DNA of 6,249 nucleotides from Gemmatimonadales bacterium (GCA_013812695.1 JACCSZ010000198.1:1-6249), one strand, 5' to 3'; counted from the stretch's first letter, positions 1-5,920 are shown. Numbers and translations are program-made. The notes: a model not told the origin generated them from the letters alone.

Positions 1-219
1 GGCACCGTGCTCCCTGCCGACGAGCTTCGCCGACGCCTCGCCGCGGCGGGCATCGATCCCGCGCGGCCGATCGTCGCCACCTGCGGGTCGGGCACGAGTG
101 CCTGCGCGCTCGTCCTCGCGCTTCACCTGTTGGGCCACGAGCGGGCGGCCGTGTACGATGGTGCGTGGACCGAGTGGGGCGGGCGAACGGACACGCCGAT
201 CGCCACGGGACCACCATGA
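1..219 (+). CDS. sseA: Thiosulfate/3-mercaptopyruvate sulfurtransferase, C-terminal rhodanese domain (5' end outside window)
   Basis: The reading frame is open from the first base and stops with TGA at 217-219, so only about the last 72 residues are present; the GTG at 7 is probably internal. Visible residues 27-35 form the rhodanese active loop T-CGSGTSAC, with the presumed persulfide-carrying Cys encoded at 82-84. It is followed by a helix (ALVLALHLLGHE) and the closing motif VYDGAWTEWGGR, typical of the second domain of two-domain sulfurtransferases. A CGSG-type loop resembles 3-mercaptopyruvate sulfurtransferases (SseA), whereas classical thiosulfate rhodaneses usually have CRKG. The family transfers sulfane sulfur to cyanide or thiols in the cytoplasm. 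Substrate preference is inferred from the loop alone. The gene converges on the lipoprotein gene. Confidence 0.85.
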   Translation, partial: GTVLPADELRRRLAAAGIDPARPIVATCGSGTSACALVLALHLLGHERAAVYDGAWTEWGGRTDTPIATGPP

Positions 220-262
220 CGACATCGTACTGATGGCGGCCCAACTTCGGGCGACGATCGGC

Positions 263-277
263 CCGGGCTGAGCCCGG
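263..277. terminator. GC-rich hairpin between convergent genes
   Basis: CCGGGCT-G-AGCCCGG is a perfect inverted repeat that could fold as a 5-bp stem with a CTGAG loop. It lies 43 nt after the sulfurtransferase stop and directly abuts the lipoprotein stop codon (278-280), so it could serve both strands. No T-run follows on either side, so it is not a textbook intrinsic terminator. The placement between convergent genes is the main argument. Confidence 0.35.
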
Positions 278-757
278 CTATCGCGTGGGCGGCGCCATGT
301 TTCCACAGGCTACGAGCGTGCCCATGTTACTGGGCGACGCGTGCACGTCGACGTAATACTGTCCGGTGCGTGGCGCCGGGACCGCCAGCGTCGCTTCGGC
401 TTCGGCCTCGCCGTCGCCCTTCACCTCGAGCACCTCGTAAGCGTTGGCCTGTCCGACGACGCCCTGGTCGGTCCCGCACTGCCCGCGATGCACGTGCCAG
501 GGGTGCCGCCCGCCGGGTGCGGAGTTGGAGATGGACACGCCCGCTTCCGTTTCCATCGCATCCTGCTCGCGAGCGCCCATCCATGCGGTACCCATCACCT
601 GAATCGCACCCGCCAGGCCCGCCGGGGTCGAGAGCCTGGCATTCCAGCGGGCGGCGACGGGCTGCGGATCCTGATTGATCTCGACGGCGCGCTTGCCCCC
701 ACAACCCGCTAGGGTGACGGCAGCGACGATCAGACCTGCGGTGGCGGCGAGGCGCAT
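278..757 (-). CDS. Lipoprotein with superoxide-dismutase-like (Cu/Zn SOD) fold, probably not a canonical SOD
   Basis: This is a 159-residue protein. I chose the ATG at 757-755 because GGAGG (767-763) sits 5 nt upstream; the TTG at 769 would add four residues (with its own codon inside the SD). Residues 1-19 are a lipoprotein signal: MR, a hydrophobic stretch, then the lipobox LAGC with Cys19 as lipid anchor, so export to the periplasm or outer envelope is expected. The body carries HPWHVHRGQC (His85, His88, His90, Cys94) and YYVDVHAS...ACGN (His139, Cys151). These resemble the copper-ligand HxH strand, the late copper-ligand His and the conserved disulfide pair of Cu/Zn SODs (PF00080 superfamily). 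The zinc-ligand loop is missing and no Arg precedes the ACG motif, where SODs have the catalytic Arg. A copper-binding or structural role is as plausible as dismutase activity. It is divergent from eutB. Confidence 0.7.
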   Translation of the reverse strand: MRLAATAGLIVAAVTLAGCGGKRAVEINQDPQPVAARWNARLSTPAGLAGAIQVMGTAWMGAREQDAMETEAGVSISNSAPGGRHPWHVHRGQCGTDQGVVGQANAYEVLEVKGDGEAEAEATLAVPAPRTGQYYVDVHASPSNMGTLVACGNMAPPTR

Positions 758-912
758 GCGATCCTCCAATCGGAGCGACAGTCAACAATCAGTTCGCGGT
801 GGAATTCCAGCCGGTATATGCTGCGCGCGATGTTTCGGTTGCGGTGACGAAGAACACAGGCCCTCCCGTGCGGCAACCTTGCGCGACGCGGACACCGACG
901 CAGGATTGAGAC
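758..912. promoter_or_regulatory. Divergent intergenic region (lipoprotein gene / eutB)
   Basis: Only 155 nt separate the two divergent starts, so both promoters should lie here. An AT-rich patch in otherwise GC-rich sequence, GTATATG at 814-820, is the best -10-like element and could be read on either strand. No convincing -35 accompanies it (weak TTCGCG at 793-798 for the plus strand). The lipoprotein SD is at 763-767; the eutB SD, AGGA, is at 902-905. I see no cobalamin-riboswitch (B12 box) signature. Confidence 0.3.
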
Positions 913-2295
913 ATGTACGCCCATACGGTGGGCTCGGTCCGCTACCGCTTTCCGGATCTCCGCGCCCTTCTGGCCAAGGCCTCACCCGCTCGCTCGGGCG
1001 ACACCCTGGCCGGCGTGGCGGCCGCCAGCGCGGAGGAACGGGTCGCGGCCCAGATGGCCCTGGCCGACCTGCCGCTTCGGACGCTGCTCGACGAGACCGT
1101 CATCCCGTACGAGCGCGACGACGTCACCCGGCTCATCATCGACACCCACGACGCCGTCGCGTTTGGTGCCGTCGCCCACCTCACGGTCGGCGGCTTTCGA
1201 GAGTGGCTGCTGTCGCACGAGGCCACGCCGGACAAGCTCGCCGCGCTGGCGCCCGGCGTCACGCCCGAAATGGCGGCCGCGGTGTCCAAGCTCATGCGAC
1301 TCCAGGATCTCGTCCTGGTCGCGCGGAAGTGCCGGGTAGTGACCCGCTTCCGGAACACGATCGGGCTCCCCGGGCGCCTGTCGGTCCGGCTGCAGCCGAA
1401 CCATCCCACCGACGACCCGCGCGGCATCGGCGCCGCGATCATCGACGGTCTGCTCTACGGCAGCGGCGACGCGGTCATCGGTATCAACCCCGCCACCGAC
1501 CGTCCCGAGACCGTCATCATGTTGCTCGAGATGGTGAACGCGCTGCGCGAGCGCTACGCCATTCCCACCCAGAGCTGCGTCCTGGCCCACGTGACCACCA
1601 CGCTGGAGGCTATCCGCCGCGGCGCGCCGGTGGATCTGGTCTTTCAGTCGGTGGCCGGGACCGAGGCCGCCAACGCGGCCTTCGGCATCACCCTCTCGAT
1701 CTTGTCCGAGGCACGAGACGCCGCCCGGAGCCTCGGGCGCGGGACCCTGGGCGACAACGTGATGTACTTCGAGACCGGACAGGGGAGCGCGCTCTCGGCC
1801 GATGCACACCACGGAGTGGATCAGCAGACCTGCGAGGCTCGCGCCTACGCGGTGGCGCGAAGGTTCGACCCGTTGCTGGTCAACACCGTGGTCGGGTTCA
1901 TCGGGCCCGAGTATCTGTTCGACGGCAAGCAGATCACCCGGGCGGGGCTCGAGGACCACTGCTGCGGCAAGCTCATGGGCCTGCCGATGGGGTGCGACGT
2001 CTGCTACACCAACCACGCCGAGGCCGACCAGGACGACACCGACGCCCTGCTCACGATGCTGGCCGCGGCGGGGGTCACGTACGTGATGGGCGTGCCCGGC
2101 GCGGACGATGTCATGCTGGGCTACCAGAGTACCTCGTTCCACGATGCGCTTTACCTCCGCGAGGCGCTCGGCCTCCGGCCCGCCCCCGAATTCGAGCAAT
2201 GGCTGCGGGCGATGGGCATCGTGGACCAGGCCAACCGGCTGCTGCCGGCGCGGGAGGGGGTGCTGCAACTGGTGGAGGGGGTGGGGCTGGGCTGA
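913..2295 (+). CDS. eutB: Ethanolamine ammonia-lyase, large (catalytic) subunit
   Basis: The 460-residue product is close to the 453 residues of E. coli EutB, so it is full length. With EutC it forms the adenosylcobalamin-dependent lyase that converts ethanolamine to acetaldehyde and ammonia. EutB builds the TIM-barrel active site and contacts the corrin. Family motifs are intact: NTIGLPGRLSVRLQPNHPTDD (148-168), GINPATD (190-196), ETGQGSALSADAHHG (287-301), DHCCGKLMGLPMGCDVCYTNH (348-368) and GVPGADDVMLGYQSTSFHD (393-411). Arg159, Gln161, Asn192, Glu287 and Asp362 line up with the substrate- and radical-handling residues known in the E. coli enzyme (R160, Q162, N193, E287, D362). The start is ATG 913, with AGGA at 902-905. 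The gene is followed by 145 nt and then an unrelated cassette instead of eutC, whose start is at 6007. No eutA or microcompartment gene is in view. Confidence 0.97.
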   Translation: MYAHTVGSVRYRFPDLRALLAKASPARSGDTLAGVAAASAEERVAAQMALADLPLRTLLDETVIPYERDDVTRLIIDTHDAVAFGAVAHLTVGGFREWLLSHEATPDKLAALAPGVTPEMAAAVSKLMRLQDLVLVARKCRVVTRFRNTIGLPGRLSVRLQPNHPTDDPRGIGAAIIDGLLYGSGDAVIGINPATDRPETVIMLLEMVNALRERYAIPTQSCVLAHVTTTLEAIRRGAPVDLVFQSVAGTEAANAAFGITLSILSEARDAARSLGRGTLGDNVMYFETGQGSALSADAHHGVDQQTCEARAYAVARRFDPLLVNTVVGFIGPEYLFDGKQITRAGLEDHCCGKLMGLPMGCDVCYTNHAEADQDDTDALLTMLAAAGVTYVMGVPGADDVMLGYQSTSFHDALYLREALGLRPAPEFEQWLRAMGIVDQANRLLPAREGVLQLVEGVGLG

Positions 2296-2403
2296 GGCGT
2301 GCGGTCCTGCCAGCCGATTGCCCGCCGCGTGATATGGCACACCGCAGACCAGCCGCCCTGGCCGCATTCTATGGCCCGTTCTCATGTGAATCACGAACCA
2401 CGG

Positions 2404-2431
2404 AGGCCCCCGGGCCTGCCGCGGCAGGAGG
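2404..2431 (+). promoter_or_regulatory. Two overlapping palindromes covering the ribosome-binding site of the membrane cassette
   Basis: AGGCCCCCGGGCCT (2404-2417) and CCTGCCGCGGCAGG (2415-2428) are each perfect 5-bp-stem, 4-nt-loop hairpin candidates, and they share CCT at 2415-2417. The second overlaps the strong SD AGGAGG (2426-2431), which lies 9 nt before the ATG at 2441. In RNA the two hairpins would be mutually exclusive, and only the second would partly hide the SD. The palindromes are seen directly. A regulatory switch or operator role is inference, and short palindromes are common in GC-rich DNA. Confidence 0.35.
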
Positions 2432-2440
2432 AGCGAGACC

Positions 2441-3070
2441 ATGACCATGCCCAATGATGTGAATGCCGCCTCCCCCGAAGACACGCTGGGGGTGGAGACG
2501 GGTGAGCCATCCAGGACCGCGGGGGCCCGAGCCCAGATACGCGAGGTGAAGGACCAAGTGGTGGACCAGGCCAAGAGCTCGCTCCGCCAAGCCAAGGACA
2601 GTGCGGGCGCCAGTCTGAGCCAGAGCCGGAGTCAAGCCGCCGACCGCATCGGCGGGATCGCCAGCGCGGTCCGCAGCACCGGCGATCACCTGCGCTCGGA
2701 AGAGCAGACCGGGGTTGCCAACCTGGCCGACTCGCTGGCCGATCAGGTTGACCGCCTCTCCGACTATCTGCGCGACCGCGACCTCAACGCCATCCGGAAC
2801 GACGTCGAGAGCTTCGCGCGGCGGCAGCCGACCGTGGCGATCGGCCTGGCACTGGCGCTGGGCCTGGTGGGTGCACGCTTCATCAAGAGCTCTCAGCGCT
2901 CCCGGGGAAGTCACGGCGCACGCTCGGCCGGCCGGCCGGCCTACGGCGGCGATGTGTTCGATTCGTACGAGGACGACTACGAGCGTGGCAACTACGGCAC
3001 AGGCACCGGCCTGTCCGGGGGTTATGGCATGGGCTCGCAGCCCGGGGGAGGCGGTTATGGGGGAGCTTAG
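2441..3070 (+). CDS. LEA-like / DUF883-like single-span membrane-anchored protein with Gly/Tyr-rich tail
   Basis: This is a 209-residue protein starting at the first of two nearby ATGs, 9 nt after AGGAGG. Residues 28-85 are a charged, Ala/Gln/Ser-rich amphipathic helix (REVKDQVVDQAKSSLRQAKD) resembling LEA or apolipoprotein repeats. Residues 90-125 form a second helix (LADQVDRLSDYLRD). Residues 129-148 (QPTVAIGLALALGLVGARFI) are one membrane span, preceded by FARR and followed by Lys/Arg, the pattern of ElaB/YqjD/DUF883-type inner-membrane anchors. Residues 159-209 are a low-complexity Gly/Tyr/Asp tail (GGYGMGSQPGGGGYGGA) with an acidic patch DSYEDDYE. The exact family is uncertain; I recognise the architecture, not a characterised gene. 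It is first in a four-gene coupled cassette, and its last 14 nt overlap the next gene. Confidence 0.75.
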   Translation: MTMPNDVNAASPEDTLGVETGEPSRTAGARAQIREVKDQVVDQAKSSLRQAKDSAGASLSQSRSQAADRIGGIASAVRSTGDHLRSEEQTGVANLADSLADQVDRLSDYLRDRDLNAIRNDVESFARRQPTVAIGLALALGLVGARFIKSSQRSRGSHGARSAGRPAYGGDVFDSYEDDYERGNYGTGTGLSGGYGMGSQPGGGGYGGA

Positions 3071-3467
3071 CCGGCGGAGCGCCGAGGAGCGCTCGATCGG
3101 AGAGCTGTTCGGCGAGCTCTCGCAGGACGTAGCGCTGCTGGTCCGCCAGGAGGCCACGCTCGCCAAGACGGAGATGCAGCAGAAGCTCTCCAAGGTGACG
3201 ACCGACCTGGTGTCGCTCGCGACCGGCGGCATAGTCGCCCTCGTGGGCGGGCTGGCCCTGACCACCGCGCTGATCCTGCTGTTGATCGATCCGATCGGCA
3301 TTGCACCGTGGCTCGCGGCCCTGCTCGTGGGGGTGACGATGGCCGGCATCGGTTACGTGCTGCTGCAACGTGGGCTGAAGGACCTCAAGCGGACCGACCC
3401 AACGCCTCGGCGGGCCGTGGAGAGCATCAAGGACGACATCCAGTGGGCAAAGGAGCAGCGGCCATGA
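3057..3467 (+). CDS. Phage_holin_3_6-type two-span membrane protein
   Basis: This is a 136-residue protein. The ATG at 3057 is chosen because GGAGG (3047-3051) is 5 nt upstream and the protein then begins with the family's usual N-terminus; the open frame extends further upstream but that part is a shadow of the preceding gene. Residues 1-45 are amphipathic (SIGELFGELSQDVALLVRQEATLAKTEM), matching the 'L..lv..E..LAr.E' helix of PF07332 (phage holin superfamily III-like). They are followed by two hydrophobic segments, about 51-77 and 81-104, separated by a short turn (IDPIGIAPW), and a charged tail ending in ESIKDDIQWAKEQRP. Despite the name, chromosomal members occur in non-phage envelope operons with DUF3618 and YihY-like genes, as here, so a lytic role is unlikely. 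It overlaps the upstream gene by 14 nt and the downstream gene by ATGA. Confidence 0.85.
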   Translation: MGELSRRSAEERSIGELFGELSQDVALLVRQEATLAKTEMQQKLSKVTTDLVSLATGGIVALVGGLALTTALILLLIDPIGIAPWLAALLVGVTMAGIGYVLLQRGLKDLKRTDPTPRRAVESIKDDIQWAKEQRP

Positions 3468-4417
3468 GCGAATATGAGCGGCAGGACTCGACGGACCGGG
3501 ACCTCGGCACAGCCGAGCGGTCCCCGGAGGAGATCGAGCGGGAGATCGAGCGCACCCGCGAGCGCATGAGCAACAACATCGACGCGCTCGGCGACAAGCT
3601 GAGCCCGGAGAATCTGAAGCAACAGGCCAAGGACGCGATCTCCGTCAAGACGCAGGATGTCGTCAACAACGTCAGCGATCAGGCGCGCGAGACCGGCTCG
3701 AAGTTCCTCGGTTTCGTCACCGAGAATCCGCTCTCCGTGGCCGCCGTGACCCTCGGAGCCATCTGGCTCTTTGCGGTGCGCCGAGGCGACCAGGGCGAAG
3801 TGTCCGGCGACCGGATGGCGCGCTTCGCGTACACCGGGCCCGAGCGCCGGGAGCCGAATGGCCGGCCGGGTCTGGGACGCCGGCTCATGGACCGCGCCGA
3901 TTCGATGCGACATGCCGTGAGCGACAAGGCCTCGCAGGCGGGCGAGCGGGCCGGCGAGCTCAAGGAACGGGCTGGGGAGCTCAAGGAGCGGGTGCAGGAG
4001 CGCGCGGGCGAGCTCGGCAGTTCGGCCAAATCGCGGGCGCGGAATGCGGGTGGTGGGCTCGAGCAGATGGCGCGGGACAATCCGCTGGCCATCGCGGCCG
4101 GGGCCGCGGTTGTTGGGCTCGCGCTCGGCATGCTGCTCCCCGAGACCGAGCCGGAGCGCCGGGTCATGGGCTCCACTCGCGACCAGTTCGTGGACCGGAT
4201 GCAGGAGACCGCAGGCCGGGTGAAGGACGCGGCCATCGAAGCGGGCCGCGAAGTGAAGGAGACCGTGCGCGACGAGTTGAGCCAGCGCGGGGGCGACGTG
4301 AAAAGCTCGCTCAAAGAAGCCGCCACCAACGTGAAGGATCAGCTCAAGGAGTCGGCGGGCCGAGTGGTCGAGGAGGCCAAGCAGGAGGTCCGCGCCCCGA
4401 AGGGCGGCATCGGGTGA
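3464..4417 (+). CDS. DUF3618 domain protein with two membrane-anchor segments and LEA-like C-terminus
   Basis: This is a 317-residue protein. The ATG at 3464 overlaps the previous stop (ATGA) and has AGGAG at 3451-3455. Residues 20-50 (SPEEIEREIERTRERMSNNIDALGDKL) match the DUF3618 (PF12277) helix. A first hydrophobic segment at 86-106 begins ENPLSVAA and ends in basic AVRR. A polar linker follows, then a helical repeat, residues 161-184 (ERAGELK units). A second segment at 206-226 begins DNPLAIAA and ends GMLLPE. Residues 239-310 are a long amphipathic Lys/Glu/Ala helix (ETAGRVKDAAIEAGREVKE, NVKDQLKESAGRVVEEAKQ) like group-3 LEA proteins. The molecular function of DUF3618 proteins is unknown. 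Context and helices suggest an envelope-associated protective or scaffolding role, which is inference. Confidence 0.85.
   Translation: MSEYERQDSTDRDLGTAERSPEEIEREIERTRERMSNNIDALGDKLSPENLKQQAKDAISVKTQDVVNNVSDQARETGSKFLGFVTENPLSVAAVTLGAIWLFAVRRGDQGEVSGDRMARFAYTGPERREPNGRPGLGRRLMDRADSMRHAVSDKASQAGERAGELKERAGELKERVQERAGELGSSAKSRARNAGGGLEQMARDNPLAIAAGAAVVGLALGMLLPETEPERRVMGSTRDQFVDRMQETAGRVKDAAIEAGREVKETVRDELSQRGGDVKSSLKEAATNVKDQLKESAGRVVEEAKQEVRAPKGGIG
3944..4015 (+). repeat. Tandem 21-bp repeat encoding ERAGELK units
   Basis: Two adjacent 21-bp units (3944-3964 and 3965-3985) both encode ERAGELK and differ at three synonymous positions. An ERVQ spacer (3986-3997) and a third partial unit, ERAGEL (3998-4015), follow. 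The 7-residue period fits a coiled-coil or LEA-like helix and an in-frame duplication origin. Confidence 0.7.
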
Positions 4418-4421
4418 GCCG

Positions 4422-5351
4422 ATGGGCCTGAAAGACACGGTGGCCCTGCTCAAGGACAGCGGGAAGGATTTCATCGACGACGATTGCCCGACGCAAGCCG
4501 CGGCACTCTCGTACTACACCATCTTCTCGCTGCCCCCGCTCCTGTTGTTGATCCTGATGATCCTGGGAGCGGTACTGGATCCCCAGGACATTCGGGGCCA
4601 GCTGGAGTCGCAGATGGGCGCCCTCATGGGCCCGTCCGCGACCGAGCAGATTCGCTCCATTCTCGAGCAGGCCAACGAGCCCGGGTCGGGGGGGATCCTC
4701 CCGACCGTGCTCAGCCTCGTTGCGCTGGTGTTCGGCGCCACCGGCGCCTTCGGCCAGCTCCAGGCGGCGCTCAACCGCGCCTGGGAAGTCGCCCCCGACC
4801 CGGAGCAGGGCGGGCTCAAAGCGTTTCTCCTCAAGCGCGTGTTCTCCTTCGGCATGATCCTGAGCGTGGCGTTCCTGCTGCTCGTCTCGCTCGTCCTGAG
4901 CGCGGCGCTGACCGCGTTCGGTGGCGCGCTCGGGTCCGCGTTGCCGGAGGGGGTTTCCGCGACGCTGCTGCAGGTGGTCAACCAGGTGATTTCGTTCGTG
5001 GTGGTCGCCGCGCTGTTCGCCGCCATCTTCAAGGTGCTGCCGGACGCCACGATCGCCTGGCGCGACGTCTGGGTCGGCGCGGCGGTCACGGCACTGCTCT
5101 TCGTCATCGGCAAGTTCCTGATCGGCTTCTATCTGGGCCGCAGCAACCCGGGCGAGGCGTTCGGGGCGGCGGGGTCGCTGGCCGTCATGCTGGTCTGGAT
5201 CTACTACTCGTCGATGATCCTGCTGTTCGGTGCGGAGTTCACCCAGACCTGGGCCGAGCGGCGGGGCAGCGGCATCGCGCCGGAAAAGGGCGCGGTCCGG
5301 GTGGTGCAGGAGCGGAAGCAGGTGCGGGAGGGGGAGCCGGTGCCGGCGTAA
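4422..5351 (+). CDS. YihY/virulence factor BrkB-family polytopic membrane protein
   Basis: The 309-residue protein is full length for the family (PF03631). The N-terminal CPTQAAALSYYTIFSLPPLLLL (22-43) is the family hallmark. It is followed by a polar loop, then FGATGAFGQLQAALNRAWEV (104-123), KVLPDATIAWRDVWVGA (204-220) and FGAAGSLAVMLVWIYYSSMILLFGAEFT (247-274). About six membrane spans are visible near 29-52, 93-112, 140-165, 183-205, 215-238 and 248-272. The basic, Glu-rich tail (280-309) should be cytoplasmic. The ATG lies 4 nt after the DUF3618 stop with only weak SD-like GGTGA, suggesting translational coupling. YihY was once mis-assigned as RNase BN; its true activity is not settled. 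It is the last gene of the cassette. Confidence 0.95.
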   Translation: MGLKDTVALLKDSGKDFIDDDCPTQAAALSYYTIFSLPPLLLLILMILGAVLDPQDIRGQLESQMGALMGPSATEQIRSILEQANEPGSGGILPTVLSLVALVFGATGAFGQLQAALNRAWEVAPDPEQGGLKAFLLKRVFSFGMILSVAFLLLVSLVLSAALTAFGGALGSALPEGVSATLLQVVNQVISFVVVAALFAAIFKVLPDATIAWRDVWVGAAVTALLFVIGKFLIGFYLGRSNPGEAFGAAGSLAVMLVWIYYSSMILLFGAEFTQTWAERRGSGIAPEKGAVRVVQERKQVREGEPVPA

Positions 5352-5394
5352 GCCGAGACCGCAGGGGAGTTCGCGTTCGGACTGGGCCAGGTAA

Positions 5395-5414
5395 GTTTTG
5401 TCGGATGACAAGGC
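5395..5414 (+). terminator. Weak hairpin downstream of the membrane cassette
   Basis: TTGTC-GGAT-GACAA (5398-5411) is a 5-bp stem that extends to 8 bp with two G-U pairs. It lies 44 nt after the YihY stop. No T-run follows, so terminator function is doubtful. It is the only clear inverted repeat I noticed in the 152-nt gap. Confidence 0.25.
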
Positions 5415-5491
5415 AACACCCGTTCGCCTGCCTCTCACGACCCACCGTTTAGCTTCACCACTCACTCTCCTCCTCGATCCGCGCGTTCGCT

Positions 5492-5497
5492 TACATT
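5492..5497 (+). promoter_or_regulatory. -10-like TACATT 6 nt before the ATL start (possible leaderless transcript)
   Basis: TACATT fits the TANNNT -10 pattern, and only six bases (5498-5503) separate it from the ATG at 5504, where transcription would be expected to begin. No SD is present in front of this ATG. No recognisable -35 was seen about 17 nt upstream. Leaderless expression is inferred from spacing. Confidence 0.35.
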
Positions 5498-5503
5498 CGA
5501 CCC

Positions 5504-5860
5504 ATGCTCGCTCGGCCTCGGCGCTCCGGCCAGGGGGCGTACGCCCGGATCTACGCGGTCGTCCGGCGCATCCCGCGGGGCCGGGTCGCGACGTACGGGC
5601 AGGTGGCCGAGCTGGCGGGACTCGCCGGACATGCGCGCCAGGTGGGCTATGCGCTGCACGCGCTGCGGGACGGGACGGTGGTCCCCTGGCATCGCGTGAT
5701 CAACGCGGCCGGCGCCGTGAGCCTCCGGTCCGCGTCCGGCGACGAGCTGACCCAGCGCCAATTGCTCGAAGCGGAGGGCGTGGGATTCGATCTCAGGGGC
5801 CGCGTGCGGTTGAGCGCGGTGCGCTGGCGGCCGCGAGGCTTGCTGTCACGGCCACCCTGA
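5504..5860 (+). CDS. atl: Alkyltransferase-like (ATL) DNA-binding protein, Cys replaced by Trp
   Basis: This 118-residue protein is a stand-alone O6-alkylguanine-DNA-alkyltransferase C-terminal-type domain (MGMT family, COG3695-like; E. coli YbaZ is the model). Residues 11-50 contain the winged-helix region IPRGRVATYGQVAELAG and ARQVGYAL; Tyr31 and Arg45 correspond to the base-flipping Tyr and the 'arginine finger'. The active-site motif is VPWHRVI (60-66) with Trp62 where true transferases have PCHRV. It therefore cannot accept the alkyl group and should act as an ATL: it binds and flips O6-alkylguanine and hands the lesion to nucleotide excision repair. That role is known for characterised ATLs and inferred here. 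The C-terminal tail (103-118) is basic, and its last codons merge into a dispersed-repeat-like segment. It has a 152-nt upstream gap and its own likely promoter. Confidence 0.93.
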   Translation: MLARPRRSGQGAYARIYAVVRRIPRGRVATYGQVAELAGLAGHARQVGYALHALRDGTVVPWHRVINAAGAVSLRSASGDELTQRQLLEAEGVGFDLRGRVRLSAVRWRPRGLLSRPP

Positions 5861-5915
5861 GCCTCGTCACTCTGAGCGAGGCGAAGGGGCAAACCCCAAA
5901 GCCGCAAGGATCCTC
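5845..5915. repeat. Dispersed-repeat-like segment ('CTGAGCGAGGCGAAG' type)
   Basis: CACTCTGAGCGAGGCGAAG (5868-5886), followed by a GGGG...CCCC patch and AAGGATCCTC, resembles the short interspersed sequence found widely between genes of several environmental bacteria, usually seen as 'CATTCTGAGCGAAGCGAAGAATC' or a variant. A near-copy of its core, CACCCTGAGC (5853-5862), sits 15 nt upstream and supplies the ATL stop codon. GCCTCG (5861-5866) and CGAGGC (5877-5882) can pair as a 6-bp stem. Recognition is from memory of the pattern; boundaries are approximate. Confidence 0.55.
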
Positions 5916-5920
5916 CCGAT

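Noticed and set aside
758..912. Cobalamin riboswitch ahead of the B12-dependent lyase
   Set aside because: No B12-box-like sequence or suitable long structured leader was found in the 155-nt upstream region, nor in the gap before eutC.
2288..2313. Imperfect hairpin CTGG...CCAG at the end of eutB as a terminator
   Set aside because: Only short interrupted stems form, with no T-run, and part of it lies inside the coding sequence.
2335..2348. Sigma-54-like TGGCAC upstream of the membrane cassette
   Set aside because: After the 5-nt spacer the -12 element reads AGAC instead of TTGC, so the invariant GC is missing.
675..2595. Very long open frames overlapping eutB on both strands (589 codons plus, 537 codons minus)
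   Set aside because: Their Arg/Gly/Pro-rich or His/Gly-rich translations look like GC-skew shadows, and eutB in the same DNA is an unmistakable full-length enzyme.
3057..3467. Holin-like gene as evidence of a prophage or lysis cassette
   Set aside because: No endolysin, structural, integrase or other phage gene is present. PF07332-type proteins next to DUF3618 and YihY are typical chromosomal membrane proteins.
5395..5414. Hairpin after the YihY gene as an attachment site or mobile-element end
   Set aside because: It is short and unpaired with any second copy in the window, and no recombinase or transposase is nearby.
4344..5465. Minus-strand 373-codon frame over the YihY gene
   Set aside because: The composition is His/Arg/Glu/Gln-rich with no family motif. 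The plus strand encodes an intact, recognisable YihY protein.
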